Shown piece by piece: positions 20,341-35,958 of a stretch of DNA of 64,000 nt. A program made the translations under genes and the position numbers. Location of the stretch: assembly GCF_000143415.4 (NCBI RefSeq), contig NW_003314279.1, positions 1,873,679-1,937,678 of the forward strand, in the 5' to 3' direction. How positions within the stretch are numbered: position 1 is the first letter of the stretch; every line of letters starts with the position of its first letter. This DNA comes from Selaginella moellendorffii (Eukaryota > Streptophyta > Lycopodiopsida > Selaginellales > Selaginellaceae). The notes below the pieces were generated by a model that searched no databases, was not told the DNA's origin, and saw only the letters and a program-made list of their open reading frames with translations.

Positions 20341-23300
20341 ATTAAATAATTTTCCCTAATTAATTCTTTTTGGCTCAATTTAAAAAAATATTTGAAAAAT
20401 AATGGGATTCTGATCCACCTCTTCTTCTATATAACCTAGGGTTTTGAACTAATATAAATATACATATTATACATAGGAGATGAAAGGCAATATTAAGAGT
20501 AATTGAATTTATGTTTTTTTTTAATTTAACTTTTACATTGTTTAGATTTCTTTTGTTCTCGTAAATTTTTCCATTTCTTTTTTATTGCTCTCTTTCATCA
20601 AGAGGTTCATTCAATACCTATTTAATCAAATGTTTACTTTCCAATTTTTTTTATAATAAGAGGTTTATCCTTTTTTGTGTTTTCTGATATGAATTTAAAT
20701 TTATCTTCTATTGCTCTGTCTGTTATTATATATTATTATCTACATTTGCATCATATGGTAAAGTTAGTCTTCATTCTCTATAGCAACAGTTATACGTATA
20801 TGTGTAGCATAAGATAAATTTAATTGTGTGATCATGAGTTTGAGTTTAAATTATTATGGATAGTGTTAAGTCAAAATTTTATTGTATGATTGTTCGATTT
20901 GAATAATACTTTTGCAACTTTCCAGTGGATAATAGATAAGTTTCTCTATAATATACTAGAAATGACTACTAACATTATTGTTCATGCTTTAATCCATGTA
21001 TGTTTATAATATCCAAACGGTTTTAAATTAATTATGTCAAATTGATTTGGGATCTAAACAAGAAATTAGACTACTTTAGTTTTAAGATTTATCTTGGGTT
21101 TTGCATTTCTCATAAAAACATACAAGTTGATCTTGAAAAATTTATAATTATTTTAAATTTTGATAGTAGAATCAATTATAGTTTCCCATTTATTTGTGTT
21201 GATAGTGTTTGATTTAATAAGGTTTTTTTGTGGTTAAATACTGCTAATCCAACTATTTAACTCATTAATAGAAGTTTTATTTGCAATTGTTGTTAGATAT
21301 TTTTTGTCAAATGGTGTTCCAAAACAATGGATCAAATAATGATTCCATGAAGCATTTTATATTTTAATATCTCAATTAGGGATACACCCACGTTATTTAT
21401 TAATAAATAATATTTTTAATGAAATAATTCATTATGAGCTTCAGAGGGATGATTTCAAAGTATATAGAATTTTAATATTTAAATTGTGATGCTTATTTAT
21501 TATCTTTTTAGCTTACATATATTATAGGGGTGTAAGTTTTGTTAATGTTTCATTATAAAAACTCATATATAGTCATAATTTTATATTGCTAATGTAGTTA
21601 GTTTATATTTACGATAGTTGATAATGTTAGGTTTTGGGATTAGTATTTAACAAGCATTTTTCCATTAGTCCAAGTAAAACTTTTTAAACACTTAAACATA
21701 TAAATTATACTTCCCAATCTTATAATGCATAGTTTGTTTAAAAGGTTTTCTGCCCAATAGAAGGGATTATCAAGTATTATAGCAAGTTGAATTATGTTTA
21801 TAAGATTTAACATGACATTTAGGAAACAAATCTTTTAGAAATTATATATATGTAAACATTAAACCATTTTACAAAAGGATCATGAATAAATTATACTATC
21901 TATGAATGCACTAGTGCCTCTTCTTGATATTTTTCTAGCATTGACTCTCATTCTAAAAGGAGTTATATTATTGTATATTATTAATAATGTAGTGAAACTT
22001 TAATAGATACTGGATTGGATTCAATTTAAACCACTTGCTACTCTAAAACAATTAGCTAAATAATTTAATTATATTTTCCCACACGATTGCAAAACTAAAA
22101 TTTCAAATCCCCAACTGTAGTGTGGCAATAGAGAGATTGCATTAGATCTCTTCTCTGAAATAAAGTGCTAAGGATTAGTTAAATAAAAATTTAGAATAAA
22201 CCAATATCTTATGTTAAGGTGGGTTCCATACATCCCTCACTTGGAAATTTCTCCACCATGGAAAAAAAAACTCCCCCCTTTTAAAATTTTAAGGTTACAT
22301 GTAACTCTGTTTTACTAATATAAATGTATGATTAAAAAATGAAAACATGGCAAGACGAAGTTTCCAATTCAATTTTATACCATAATTTTTCAAAAATATA
22401 TTAATAAACTAGCAAAAAATCCAGCTCTCCTGGCCTATAAAAATAAATTTTTAATGATGTCTTACTAAAATAGAAACATTGTTCAAAAGAAATCTTGTAA
22501 ATCTTTTTAAAGTACATAAATAACATATGAAATAAATTACATGTTGATTTTCATGATCTGCTCAAAATCTTCATTTGGTAAAATAAAAAATAATAATGAA
22601 GTTTTTATAAGTGAAATTTAATAATAAATCTATGTCCAAATAAACTAAATTGCTGACTTTTAAAATTAACTCAGAGATATTTATATCACTTTTTAGTAAA
22701 AATAAATCAATATATACAAAATATTATATATACAGCTTAACAAACTCCCATGTATACTTTAAAAATTAAAGATGTGCATATTCATAAAAGTCTAGATAGT
22801 TATATTAGTTTCTTATAAACATTATTATCTAGTTATTATAAACATCTAAAAGCTTGAATTTAATTATTTTAACTTCACATAAAATATTTTGAAGTAATAT
22901 CTGTTTTCAAAATTTTTGTTATTTGACTTAATAGAATTGCATTACAGAAATTTTCTCCTAGAAAATAGACTAATAACATTAGCTCTCTTGTGTCAAAGTC
23001 TTTTCTTTCTATCTACCAATCTCAAGTGGCAATTAGAGAAGCCAGCAATTCCATCTTTAAGAGAAAGAGGGTAATCCATGAGTTGCACTCCATTGCTTTC
23101 AAGAATAATATTAGCAAAGATCATTACATGTCTAAGGTGGAAGCTATGGAGTACATGTTGAGCTATGCCCAAGTAGAAAAAGAGGATGCATGACATTAAG
23201 GATGCAAAAGTAGATCCTATGAAGTTTTTGAAACTTTAGATTTGTTTAAATAGAGAACAAAAGAATTCACCTATCTATACAAAATAGAAGCACTTACAAA

Positions 23301-24640
23301 GAACATAAGCAATTGGAGTTTATGTAAATGCTGCATGGAGGCATTTGCATAGCAGCTACATATGGATGTCAACATACTTAAATATGGATCAAACTCCAAA
23401 TTTTATGTATTTTTGCTCTCAACTAATGTGAATAAACAACCTTACTCCTCAATAGTGTTCACCTTTGTATAAAACAGGGGTGTATTTCCATATTTAGAGC
23501 CTACACATTGCTTTATTAAGTAGTACATCTATATATTTGTTCTACAGATAAAATTGAGATGTAAAATGAAAACTCAATCTAATGGGTGGTGCTCATAATA
23601 TTAATTCATGCTTATAAACAAAATAAATTACCCCATTAAAATTACCTTTTCTTCTTCTTCTTTTTAGTATTGTAGCCGTTACCACTATATGCTATGCATG
23701 CTTGTCTAGTCATTTGCAAATTTGATGATGTGTGTAGCAGCCAGAAGTAAAAGCCACAATCACATAGTCAACTTGCAAGAGTTTATAAATGAAAAATACT
23801 TATAAAACTATAGGGAAAACCATTACATTTCGGCAATACTCATTTGTTTATTGCATTATTCTAGATTCTCAAGAACTACCTATATTGTCAAGCCTTGTGT
23901 GAAAGGGATGCAGTGTATTCTTATACTTGATGCTAATCACATATACTTTCAACAACCTTTAGTGTAAAAAGCATCTCTTCCTTGTAAAGCTCTCTTGCCT
24001 GATTAGTAAAGATATATCATCAAGTTCTCTATAAAGTGTAAACACTACATTGCCATAAATAATAATCATCTATATCAATGTTTGGTTCACACTTGTATTT
24101 CTCTAGGTCCTATAACAAGTTCACCTAGGTAAACAAAGGTTATATGAGTTAATAGGACTGTAATCTTGTGTCTAAATGAAAAGTTCCTCGACCTTTCCAA
24201 ATGAGCTATATAATCATTTATCAAGATATTGAAAGTTTCCTAGTTCAGAATGTAAAAAGCCTCTTACATCTAATTCTTAGCATCTTTTATATTCAAGTTT
24301 TTCTTATAAACATCAATCAAAAGATTGTAATAGCCATGATTTATCTGGAAAGTCATGCTTTACATCACCCACAACACAAATAATTATAAAAAAGAAAGAT
24401 TCATAAAAGTTGCAATGGAAGAACACTACAACCTATGTAACAGACTTATGCATTTATGTAACAAGAACATTAATGTGACCTTTAGGTAGGTGTCCAAATA
24501 GCTAAGGCATCTTCTTTCAATATAGAACTTGTGCCAGAAAACCTGTTGCTATCTATACAAGAAAGATCAAAGTTCAAGAGAAGAGAAGAAAAATAAGAGA
24601 AAAGAAGAAGAGAAAAAACAAAAAAAGAAAAGCAAGGTGT
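20341..24640. other. AT-rich DNA without a supported gene
   Basis: About 4.3 kb, strongly AT-rich, with scattered A/T runs. One open stretch at 22990-23193 reads a plausible peptide but begins at GTG, has no similarity I know and is isolated. No RNA genes or LTR ends were recognised. Confidence 0.6.
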
Positions 24641-24671
24641 TTATACATAAGTGGATGTTCTCTAAGTAGCT

Positions 24672-26059
24672 GTCTGGATTCGGAACCACCACATGCCGAT
24701 CGAACCGACCAGGACGGACAAGCGCCTTGTCGAGAGATTCGGGGAAGTTCGTAGCCGCGATCACTATGATGCCTTCGTTTTGCTTGAAACCGTCCAGCTC
24801 CACCAACAACTGGTTCAGTGCGCTTCTTCGCAGCTGCGAATAAGTCCCGCGCTCGCCGAGCACCAACTCCGACGAACATTTCCTCGAACTCGCTCCCGCT
24901 GCAATAGAAAAACGGTACCACTGCTTCACCAGCAATTGCCAGAGCCAGCATCTCTTTCCTGTTCCAGGAGGCCCAACCAGAAGGACGCCTTTCGGTAGCT
25001 TGCCACCTAGACGGGTAAATTTCTGCAAAGAAGCAACCGAGACTGGAGTTACAAACCGGAGAAACACGAAAGAAAAATAGATAAAGCAATGACCTTTGGA
25101 TCCCAAAGATAGTGAACAATCTCCTCCAACTCCGCTTTGGCTTCGTCGACTCTTTTCACGTCACTGAACTTGGTATTAGACTCCGAGCTTGGCTGTACCT
25201 CCTCATTGAGACCCAGCCCTGCCAGGAACCTCCTTTCCTATACAGACAAGGATGCCAGTTCAACACGTAGGCAAGACCTTAAAACAAACGCATCCATCCA
25301 TTGCAAGCCATGCTCTACGATGCTTACCTTTGCTGAGGGCCTTGTCCTTGACAATGGCCCCAACGCCAGAGAGAAGTAGAAAGCCCAGAGCCAAGGTTCG
25401 AACAGTCCGCCACACTTGAACTCTAAAACCTCCTTCGGACGTGACCATGTGGATTGGCGCACTGGGAGAGCCCAAAATTCCGTCTTTCGTGGCTGTTCCT
25501 ACTGCCGGAAACGCCGAAGACATGATCGGTCGCGCCTCAGCTTGAAAACTTCCTAGCGATGCAGTTGCTCCTACACGGTTTAAAAGAAAAAAGGAGGATC
25601 AGATCCGATAAAGAAAGAGTTACAGCGTTTACCTCTTTGCAGCGTTTTCAACAAGGCACTGTCATCGAGCCTATCGACCTTGACGAGAGCTTTGAGATAC
25701 TCGGCCAAAGCACTGGCGCTGCGCTGCGGAAGTGGTCTACCCTCGGGATCCACCTCGTTAAGATCTCTTAGAAACTTCACTTGTTTCTCCTGAGCAGGGT
25801 CCTCCTTCTCTCTCCAGCTGCTCCAGCCTTCTCGAGAAATTGCTTGTGTAGCTGGACATGCAGCATCTCTTGAAATTCAAGCATCATTAGCAACGGGAAG
25901 AGGACGAGGGAAATCGGATAGAAAAATGCCTGCATCCAGCTGCTTCAACACAATCGCGCGTCCCAGCCCATATCGAAATCCGCGGGCAATCAGCGCGGGC
26001 GCAGCCCTAATGGGAGAGAGGAAAGAGAGCGCCATACCTTCTCCAGCAACTGACGCCAT
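24672..26059 (-). pseudogene. FTSH11: Truncated FTSH11-type AAA+ metalloprotease
   Basis: Exons (minus): 26059-25633, 25570-25328, 25218-25094 and 25022 to about 24672, with GT-AG borders. They encode an N-terminal region, SALAEYLKALVKVDRLDDSA, KDGILGSPSAPIHMV plus a membrane-type segment, LNEEVQPSSE, and the start of the AAA domain ([18 protein letters not shown]). All match plant FTSH11, an ATP-dependent zinc protease of chloroplast and mitochondrial membranes. Defects: one base lost just after the Walker A lysine; the Walker B/DEID segment absent between FAAAKKR and [12 protein letters not shown]; an in-frame TGA at 25877-25879; and similarity that stops at VVPNPD, so the HExxH peptidase domain is missing. 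It cannot make an active protease. Confidence 0.88.
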
Positions 26060-26095
26060 GCCATGCCGCCCGAGCTCCCAAAATCGATCCTTCAC

Positions 26096-26160
26096 GCGCT
26101 AGGGCGCCCTGGCAGCCACCGCCTTCACGTGCTAGGACGCCCTGGCAGCCACCGCCTCCC
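26096..26160. repeat. Short tandem duplication upstream of the FTSH11 relic
   Basis: A unit of about 34 bp containing CGCCCTGGCAGCCACCGCC occurs twice in a row with small differences. It lies 5' of the relic's ATG and may have been part of its leader. Confidence 0.7.
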
Positions 26161-26380
26161 CCAGAAGTCCCCAAACTATCCCGCGTTTCAATTCCCCCTT
26201 AATTTCGTGGCATATTCTCCCGCGTGAGACGGAAGATTCTAAAAGTACACATTCACAACCAAAAAAAAAAACCCAGCCTTTTGGCTGGTTATATAATACA
26301 AAGAAAACTGTACATTCTCTTCCATTGTAAAAAATGTGGTGATGCACCTGGAGCTATCGTTATGGGGGCAGCACCGAGTT

Positions 26381-26602
26381 NNNNNNNNNNNNNNNNNNNN
26401 NNNNNNNNNNNNNNNNNNNNNNNNNNNNNNNNNNNNNNNNNNNNNNNNNNNNNNNNNNNNNNNNNNNNNNNNNNNNNNNNNNNNNNNNNNNNNNNNNNNN
26501 NNNNNNNNNNNNNNNNNNNNNNNNNNNNNNNNNNNNNNNNNNNNNNNNNNNNNNNNNNNNNNNNNNNNNNNNNNNNNNNNNNNNNNNNNNNNNNNNNNNN
26601 NN
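26381..26602. other. Assembly gap (222 N)
   Basis: The gap begins inside the last recognisable exon of the ABCG transporter. The C-terminal residues and stop codon of that gene are hidden. Reading frames drawn across the Ns are artefacts. Confidence 0.99.
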
Positions 26603-29600
26603 TGACTCTCCAGCTGAGACGTGAGGAGGCCGTAGAGAGACCACGCCGGTGGCGAGGCCCAGTAGTACCACCTCCACCACACTGGAATCGCCTGAGAGAC
26701 ACCAAGAAACAAACCAAAGTGTTAAGGAAAGAAATGTGTGGAATTCATGAACTTACCGGTCGAGGGATGATGAAGCCAGAGAACAGGTTCCAGATTCCGT
26801 AGAATGCCGAGGATACGATGGTTGCAATCTGGTCGTTGGGTGACAGCGCCACCGTCACCATGCCGTAGAGCGTGAAGTAGAGGAACGTCATGTACAAGAA
26901 GAAGAGGAACCACAAGAACTTGGCTGCTGTCCATTCCAGCTGCATCGTCGCGTACACAATGAGTCCATACGCGAAGGCTTGCACGAACACGTAGGGAATC
27001 TCGATCAGGACCTGGACGCACGGAGTTTTCCTTGATGAGTCAAACGAAATCTGAAGAGTCGGATGTATGCCTTACCTGAGCAAAAGCATATGGAAGGGGA
27101 GAGTACATTCCAGCGGCTCTTTCTCGATAGTAGACCGTTCGCTCGATAGCAACGACTGGCTGCACTCCTGACGAATTGCTGAACCCAATGAAGAGCACAG
27201 CAGCGTATATAGATCCCATCAGATTAAAGAGGTCTTGTTCTCGTGATCTGCTCACGAGAGAAAGGCAGGAGTCAGAATCAACGCTTGATTGAACTACACA
27301 ACGTTTACCTTTTGGAGCCGATGTCCCAAAACATTGTGCCAAATATTATCGCGACAACCAAGGTGAAGAACATGCGAACCAGAACGTAGTATGGATTTTT
27401 CCAGTATGACTGATGTTGTTTCCACAAGCATCCCATGACCTGTCCGAGGAACGACAGAGGGTATTGCGTTGGAAACCATATGTCCTCCGTGCCGGGAACC
27501 GGAGTGCTCAGCTGAGTAATAATAGCTTCATTGTGCCTAGACACACCAGTGGTTTAGCCAAGAAAGAGATAATGGTCAAGTGTGCTTACTGGTAGACTGA
27601 AGAAGTTTTATAGATGTCCGCAAAATCTACTCCCAGACGATTCTCCACGTCTGCAGCGGTAACCTCTAACATCCATGTAGCTGGATTGTATCCTTCTCTT
27701 ATGTTAGGAACACCGCTAATACCCTGGGGAAATTAATCCATATAAATCATCTCAAGTCTGCAAGAACAACGCAAGCGACTTACCTGAAAGTATTCAACAA
27801 GTTTGTGCGAGTTCTTTCCCAAGGAACCTGCGTAGACAACGCGCCCTCCGCGTTTCATCAACAGAAGCTGGAGAAAGCAGGCAGGTTTTCAAGAGAGTTT
27901 GCAAGGTAATAATCGCGTACCTCATCGAAGGCCTCAAAAATGTCAATGCTAGGCTGATGAATGGTGCAGACGACAGTGCGACCGGTGTCGACAGTGTTGC
28001 GGACCGTTCTCATGACAATTGCTGCCGCTCGTGCATCCAGTCCGGAAGTTGGCTCGTCCATGAAAATAATTGAAGGATTTGCAACGAGCTCCACGGCAAT
28101 TGTCAGTCGTTTCCGCTGCTCGGTCGAAAGTCCATCAACTCCAGGGAGACCAACCAACGCATCCCGGAGAGGGTTAAGCTCTACAAGCTCCATAACTTCT
28201 TCCACAAACATCTGTTCCAAAACTCATCTTAGCAAACTTGACTACGAAAAACATCTCTCTCCTTACCTTTTTCGTCCCCTTATCAATGTCATCCGATAGT
28301 CGGAGCCAAGCAGAATAAACAAGTGACTCGTACACTGTAACGTTGGGTGAATGAATGTCAGTCTGTTCGCAATAACCCGAAATCCTAGCAAAAGTAGCCT
28401 GGTTTTTGGGATAGCCGGAGATGCGAATGTCGCCTTCAATGTAGCCACCAGTTTTACGCCCGGCTAAAACATCCATGAGAGTTGTCTTTCCAGCACCGCT
28501 TACACCGACAAGAGCCGTGAGAACTCCAGGCCTGAAGCTACTGCTTACGTCGTGCAGCAACTGTAATCTATTTTCTGTCACGCCTTGTTGCTTCATTTCC
28601 TGTTCCAAGTGCATTAGAACTCAATATCCTACAAAGGAAATGCGTAAAAGCATACCGCGGGCATGTCAACGTAGTAGTTAACATGATTGAATGACATTGC
28701 TAAAGGTTGAAACGGGAGTATCATTCCCCTTTTAGAATCGGCACCCATTCGACCAGACGTAAGCTCCAAATCTCCTGGCATTCGATGTTAGACCATATAA
28801 TGAAATTTGTGATGGCGCCATTACCTGCATTAGAAGATCTGCCCGATCGCTTTGATTTTGCATGCACTGATCTTTCTGAGACTTCGCCGGTACGATTCAT
28901 GTTCTGCTCTTCTAGTATTTCCTCAGACACTACGGCCTGCGGTTTCCCAGGAGCTGTTTGAATATAAAAATGAGTACCTACATGGAGAAAAAAAATAGAT
29001 TCCTACGTACCACTGAAGTAAGCGAGTGCCAAAGTGAAAACAACGTTGAAGAGAATGGCATAAGCCAACTGAGCACCAGTTCCAAGCCAATACCAGTTTT
29101 TATTGGGGAACAGGCCTCGAGACTCTAGAACTTGGTTGCCAATGGTGGTGGTCTGATTGGCATTTTCGAGAATCTGCCATCTTGATGCACTGAACTCGTT
29201 CACGGCAAGCGCATTCTGTGCGTACATCATGGGCGACGACCAATATCCCCAAATCCACCAAGGTTCAACGTCCTCTGGAAATTAAAGACCATTATAAGTT
29301 GTGCTACCTGAGTATAGTCAATGGATTACCTCTAGAAAGAAGAAAACCACCGAGGGCAAGAATTATCAGCAGCGTGAAAGAGCCGAAGGTGTTTGCTACA
29401 ACCATAGTCCGAGAAAGTGAAGCAATGAATCGGAAAAGACCTCCCGACATTTGATGAATTAGGAACATGAGAAGGAACTGCTGGAAGAACCTGAAACACT
29501 CAAACATAAAATATCAACACTATTTCTCACTAAACATCAATGTAACAAACCTGGCGGCACTAGGAGCAAATCCAACCACGTAGTACGTCATGCACACCCA

Positions 29601-31981
29601 AAGTGCTGATTCGAGCAGGGACACTGGAATTCGAGTGATCACGTTAGGAAGAGAAAATGCCCACGCAGGAAATAGCATCTGGTCCCGCTGCTTGTAAAAT
29701 ACTGGAAGGCGCGCAATGGTCATCGACAACTCCGCAAATCCATTAAACATGACGATCATCAGGCCGAAGAACAAGGCTCCCATGTAGAGACTGCCATCGC
29801 CAACAGTTCTGTGATGCATTTCGGTCCGGAGAAACACAGTCATCGTGATTACGGCTATAACAATCAGCTGCATTGGAAATTTTAGTATCAGATATATAGA
29901 TTTTAGTCTTTGATAGCATACCTGACAACTTTTGAACACGTAGACGAATGAGTTCCTCTTCATCAAAAGTATCTCCCGCGCCAAGAGAGCCTTGAAAAGC
30001 TCCCAGTTACTAAGAGCGTACTTCTGAGTGACAAGAGCTGCCGGATGGCTTTTACTCTTGTCAAAAGGCCGCGCCAATTCTTCAGCAATGTTCTGACCGA
30101 CATGGAACTTTTGAAAGGCATCCGCGAACTCCTGGACAGGTATAAATCTGTATGGCATCCTCTTGTCAGCCCAATACTGTTCCTGGTCTTTCCTTGACGT
30201 AACTTCTTGCAAAAAGTCTGCGACACCTTTCCTCGGAGGACATTTAAATCCCTGCGTCTCGAAGAAATCCAACACGAGTTCCCGGGGGCCCTGATATACA
30301 ATCTGCCCCTCCGATAGAAGAATCAAGTCGTCGAAAAGCTCAAACGTCTCGGGAGCAGGCTGGAGCAAGGAGATGACCATGGTAGCATCGAGCACATGGA
30401 CAAACTGCCTTAAGCTCTTCACTATCTGAAATGTGGTCGAGCTGTCAAGACCGGTTGAAATCTCGTCCATGAAAAGAGACTTTGCAGGCCCAACGAGCAT
30501 CTCTCCTGCAAAATAAACATTTGTCATAAACAAATCGTGACCAAAAAGCTTCCAGGCTTGCAAGTCTTACCTGTAGTGACACGCTTCTTTTGTCCTCCAG
30601 AAATACCCCTGCGCATGGCGTCTCCGACAAGTATATCAGAACAAACGTCCAAACCCAAAATCTGGAAGCGAAAAAATGCATGAGAACCGCGAATCCTCTT
30701 TGATCACGATCCAAAACACGCTTACCTTCAGCACATAGTCCGTTACAATGGAGGTCTCCTGACCCTCTATAGCCGACGCCTGTAAGAAGCTCGTAAGAAC
30801 GCTGCCAACCACAAAGTGCTTATTACCTTCATGAACGCATCAACATCGGGATCCGGTTTGATCTTGGCGTTTTTCTCCCGTCTTGAAAGCTCCGTTATCA
30901 TCTCTGACACAAGTTATAAGAAAGTCAATTCCACGTGCACGCCAACCCAGGACGTTGTTTACCATATCTGCTTCCCACGCCTTGACACCTAGAAGCAAAA
31001 TCAAACGTCTCCCTCACTGTCAACTCCCCGCTATGCAAGTCGTGTTGGCTTATGTAAGCAGAAGTCCTTTGAGGCACAAATTCAGTCAATGTGTGGCCAT
31101 TGTAGGTGACTCTCCCAGAAACCTGTAAAGTAAAATCTAAGATGAGAACCATCTCCTAAAAGCTAGAGGACTTCCTTGCCTTAAGGCTTTGGTCCAACTT
31201 TCCAGAAAGCGCCAGAAGCAGCGTAGTTTTCCCTGCGTTAGGAGGGCCCAGCAGAAGTGTCATCCTGTAGAGAAGTATGAGTACAAGATTTTCGCCGAAA
31301 GCTGCAGCAATTTCATTACCTGGAAGGCTTCACGATACCACTAACGTTGCGCAAAATCGTGAGGACGTGTTTCTTAGAAGGGAGCAAGTGTAACTTTCCC
31401 AAGATTTGCTGGAAAAACAAATCACAACAAAAAAGTAAGAGCCAGAGAGCGATGAAAAGATTTTTTCGTTAATAATACGAACCTGGGACATGTTGATGAC
31501 AAAGTTAAACAGCGTCGGTAGAGCTCGCTTGCCGACATGTACATCAGCTTCGATTTGAAGTCCTTCGTACCTCACCTCGATTTTGGGAAGGTCTATCCCG
31601 ACTCTGAGACAATTGTTCCAAGAGTGAGAAGAAACTCGAATCAAAAGAGTTCTACTACCTGTCGATCCTTTCCCGGAGCTTGCGGATGAACATCTCGTTC
31701 TCCGTGTCCGTTGTTGCCAAGAGCTTCTCCACAAGATTCCTCCTCTCCACGAGGCCCAAGGACTTGACATCAATGTGCTCGTGGCGAGTGCTCCCATGCT
31801 CGCCCACGTTCTTGATTATGGCCGTCCGGAGGCGATCGTATGTGGGAAGCTTCTCCAGCGCGGCCCATTTCAGGGCCTCCTCATCGTCCACCTCCCTGAC
31901 CGAGCTGCGCGAGAAGACATTTTCCGTCCACGATCGCGAGCTCGCCGCTCTCATCAGCTCCACGTCGGTCGGAAGCGCCAT
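26603..31981 (-). CDS. Full-size PDR/ABCG ABC transporter, 3' end in gap
   Basis: Twenty-two exons encode about 1,387 residues before the gap; full-size family members have about 1,400-1,450. Exon ends (minus) include 31981-31659, 31603-31483, 31408-31320, 31264-31180, 31122-30963, 30903-30827, 30779-30726, 30661-30571, 30505-29922, 29867-29551, 29490-29330, 29274-29011, 28953-28825, 28774-28656, 28599-28267, 28211-27921, 27867-27784, 27723-27590, 27536-27309, 27247-27076, 27011-26757 and 26691 into the gap; the exon lengths keep one frame. NBD1 has [22 protein letters not shown] and [16 protein letters not shown]1 follows (about 29960-29010). NBD2 has [33 protein letters not shown] and [18 protein letters not shown]2 has [19 protein letters not shown] and [17 protein letters not shown]. 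Plant PDRs export hormones, waxes or defence metabolites across the plasma membrane; the substrate is unknown. Exon 4 is followed by a GC-AG intron. No lesion is seen. Confidence 0.93.
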
Positions 31982-32184
31982 CGCTCCCCCCTTGTCCCCT
32001 CTTTCGCGACGATCCAATGCAATATTTTCGGCAATATCTGGGGGCGAGGCGACCTACAAAATTCCACCCCCGATTCGACGAGCTACCACTAGAAGTCGAT
32101 TCGATCGAGATCCAGATCCTAGATCCTGGCGCTACATCCCTGGATCGATCGAGCCGGAAGAAATGAGGAGAATGGGAGCTAGGG

Positions 32185-32193
32185 CTTTATATA
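32185..32193 (-). promoter_or_regulatory. Probable TATA box of the ABCG gene
   Basis: TATATAAAG on the minus strand, about 205 bases upstream of the ATG at 31981. This would imply a 5' leader of about 170-180 nt. Confidence 0.55.
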
Positions 32194-32199
32194 ACTTGG

Positions 32200-32968
32200 A
32201 CATTTGGCCTCTTTGGACCATGGCCGAAAACTTCTACCAACAAGCCCATGCTACTCCATGGAAGCTTCTCATTTAGACGCTTCTGGGCTGGGATTTGATC
32301 CGACGGTCCAGACGCTTAACTAGAAAGCACACGTTGCTGTGATTTCATGACCCTCTTCTATGGAACATATGGAGAGTCCTCGCCAAAGGAGGAGTGGTCT
32401 TCTCGACGCCGCCGCACACGCTTTGGCGTGGATGCAAAGTTTTCTTCCCGGGTTTTTGCGCGAAATTTCGAAATAGAAGCGTTGACAGGGGTGAATATGC
32501 CGCGTACACTAGTTGTTTCAGCAATGGTGTTTGAACACTACCAATAAGATTGGAAAAAAGAATGGTGGTTGTTTCCTTGAATTCAGCCGGAATCGTTCGG
32601 CTATTCAATGTGACCTGATCAAAGGTCTTTACAAATTATAGTAACTTTTGATTACTGAATGTTTACTGGAGTTATTTTATTCAATATAATTCAATCTCAA
32701 AGTTAACCAGTTTGGAGTCAACTTTGATTTGCGATCTTTGAGCAGCATTCAAGATAGTTTTGCTCGGTGGAAGGAGGTCCCGTGCTAATGTAAAACACTT
32801 CGGATTACTAGCAGTTTTTTAAGTACAACTTGTGGTAGAATCTCATTACTAGAAGCTTTTAAATACAATATGTGCTGTCATAAGATCTCGCTGCGCTATA
32901 TGCTAAACATTCGCGTTTGCAAATCAAAAGATTTCAAAGAAATCGATTGAGATTCTCATCTTGTAAAC
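32200..32968. other. Intergenic between ABCG promoter and ELP3 relic
   Basis: No gene is supported. Short open stretches on both strands at 32345-32608 overlap each other and match nothing. From 32620 the sequence is AT-rich. Confidence 0.55.
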
Positions 32969-34873
<1,905 letters not shown>

Positions 34874-34879
34874 AGCCCC

Positions 34880-35958
34880 TAGTATTTATTTCTTTCTTTT
34901 GGCTTTAAAAATTAAAAGTATTGTGAATAACATTTCTATATCGAAATTGGACAATTTAATTATAAATTTTAAATTATTAAAATTATTTTTTAATATTAAT
35001 ATAGAATACAGAAATTTTTGGGCACATAAATTTACCCAAAAACTCTAATTTATATACAAGAGTGAATGATCCAGATTGAAATCAACTATTAAAATCCTAT
35101 TATACTAATAATAATTTATTAGTATTTGCCTAGCATATGCTGTGTAACTAACAAAATATTGTTTTGATTTTTCATTATATTAAAAATTATATTGAATTGT
35201 ATCAAAACAAGAAATATTATATTCCACTTTGATTGAGGGAATTATGCCTAGAAAATGCTAGATGAATACAAAAATTAATTTTTGTAAACTTGATAATATA
35301 AATATTTAAAACAAAATACATTCCTAGGCATAAGTAAGAATAAATATTCATTAATAAAAATATTAGATACAAACTTTTATTTGGGAATATGAATATATTT
35401 AGAAAAAACCTGACATAAAAATTAATTTTCTTTTATTAATAATATGTTATATGTAAATTTTATTTTTATTTGGGATAAACTTATTTTAAGATTTTATCAA
35501 ACAAATGAGAATAATTACTGCAAGATATTACTTAATTATAAATTTTATTTAGAATATATAACAATAAAGTTTTAGAAACATTAATATATTACTAACCAGA
35601 TCTGGTCAAGAAAAAACTTATTTGTAAATATATATAATATAGAAACTATAAATTCAAATCTTATATTCCATAGAATTATGTACTAATAAAATATATTTGT
35701 AGTTAGTAAAAATATTTTAAAATATTACTGTTTAATAAAATACTGCATACATTATCATAGTTTTTTTTTTGATAATGAGTTAGATTATAAATAAGTAAGG
35801 CTATATATAAAAATATAATATATACTTTTATTGTTTAAAGTTTTTTAATGTTTTTGTATTAACACTTGAAACTTTGATCATGGTCCTACACATTTATAAA
35901 ACTAAGTTAACCCACATTTTATATACCATCATTTGTTTTTTTTAAAATATATTCTAGT
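34880..35958. other. AT-rich intergenic DNA
   Basis: No gene, RNA or repeat boundary is recognised. It ends at the start of the short-LTR Gypsy element. Confidence 0.65.

Noticed and set aside
22990-23193. 67-codon frame in AT-rich DNA
   Set aside because: It starts at GTG, both strands are open over the same interval, and no family or promoter is recognised.
24640-24660. Purine-rich tract as a purine-tract/LTR boundary at the FTSH11 relic's broken end
   Set aside because: No matching LTR or target duplication was found nearby. The AG-rich stretch is probably simple sequence.
25229-25327. Frameshift between FTSH11 exons 2 and 3
   Set aside because: The first acceptor considered (near 25244) broke the frame, but an acceptor at TTCCTGGCAG just before 25218 restores the conserved join, so this is a normal intron.
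26224-26802. Open frames spanning the N run
   Set aside because: They are open only because unknown bases cannot be stops. The real gene is on the minus strand and enters the gap from 26603.
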